Shown here piece by piece: positions 5,384 through 5,551 of a DNA stretch of 5,551 nt. Each line of letters begins with the position of its first letter. Positions within the stretch are counted from its first letter, which is position 1. This DNA comes from Ruminococcus flavefaciens (GTDB lineage: Bacteria > Bacillota > Clostridia > Oscillospirales > Ruminococcaceae): positions 1 to 5,551 of the forward strand of contig CADBQF010000287.1 of assembly GCA_902796705.1 (NCBI GenBank), in the 5' to 3' direction. A model generated the notes under the pieces. It did not search any database, was not told where the DNA came from, and saw only the letters and a list, made by a program, of their open reading frames with translations. Both the position numbers and the translations under genes were made by a program.

Positions 5384-5551
5384 CACCCCCTTTCTAAAAC
5401 TTTCGGCGTAAAATTTCCCCTGACGGGACGCTCACGATAAGTTATCGTATACGGCAAAGTTTGCCAGAGCGTCCCGGCAGGGGAAATTTCATGTTAAAAG
5501 TCTTTGGAAAGGGGTGTGGGGAAGAACCTTTCCTCAGAAAGGTTTGCCCCA
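5349..5551. repeat. 203-bp nested palindromic repeat element (MITE- or REP-like)
   Basis: The whole segment is an imperfect inverted repeat with its centre at base 5450. The ends are TGGGGGAAACC (left) and GGTTTGCCCCA (right), and each end forms its own hairpin (5349-5383 and 5517-5551). Inside these, CACACCCCC... (5382-5403) matches the complement of 5497-5518 imperfectly. An inner 23-bp arm pair (5411-5433 with 5467-5489) matches at 22 of 23 positions. The core holds two perfect short palindromes, ACGATAA-G-TTATCGT (5434-5448) and GGCAAA-G-TTTGCC (5453-5465). No open frame or transposase is present. It lies directly after tgt and reaches the last base of the window, so the right boundary is unproven. 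A non-autonomous mobile or dispersed palindromic repeat is the best reading. Confidence 0.8.

Overview
The window looks like chromosomal DNA from a low-to-mid-GC Bacillota bacterium, most likely a Ruminococcus-like gut or rumen clostridial species. This is inferred from a strong housekeeping-type promoter, a lysine (L-box) riboswitch with a rho-independent attenuator, AGGAG-type ribosome binding sites, and protein sequences that read like this group. No phage, plasmid, CRISPR, tRNA or rRNA signals are visible.

Left half, minus strand: a lysine/diaminopimelate operon. Transcription starts near 2021 from a TTGACA-17-TATTAT promoter and runs through a complete lysine riboswitch (1859-2018) and its terminator (1781-1810). 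It then enters asd (aspartate-semialdehyde dehydrogenase, 1751-672) and dapA (4-hydroxy-tetrahydrodipicolinate synthase, 551 to beyond the left edge). The two enzymes act in consecutive steps. The asd frame is cut by one in-frame TAA (1428-1430) inside an otherwise intact, family-typical sequence. The asd-dapA gap holds a heptamer tandem repeat and a multi-branched inverted repeat.

Right half, plus strand: a queuosine tRNA-modification cluster diverging from the lysine operon. queA (2117-3148) is followed by a small stand-alone PAS-domain protein (3325-3684), an unrecognised multi-pass membrane protein (3689-4198), and tgt (4191-5321), whose start overlaps the membrane gene by 8 nt. Tgt inserts preQ1 at tRNA position 34 and QueA then converts it to epoxyqueuosine. 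The last three genes are packed like an operon.

Right edge: a 203-bp nested palindrome (5349-5551), symmetric about base 5450, with two hairpin ends, a 23-bp inner inverted repeat and two small central palindromes. It looks like a dispersed palindromic repeat or MITE-like element.

The most notable observations are the nonsense codon in asd, the riboswitch whose switching helices can be drawn base by base, the large palindromic element, and the two uncharacterised genes between queA and tgt.
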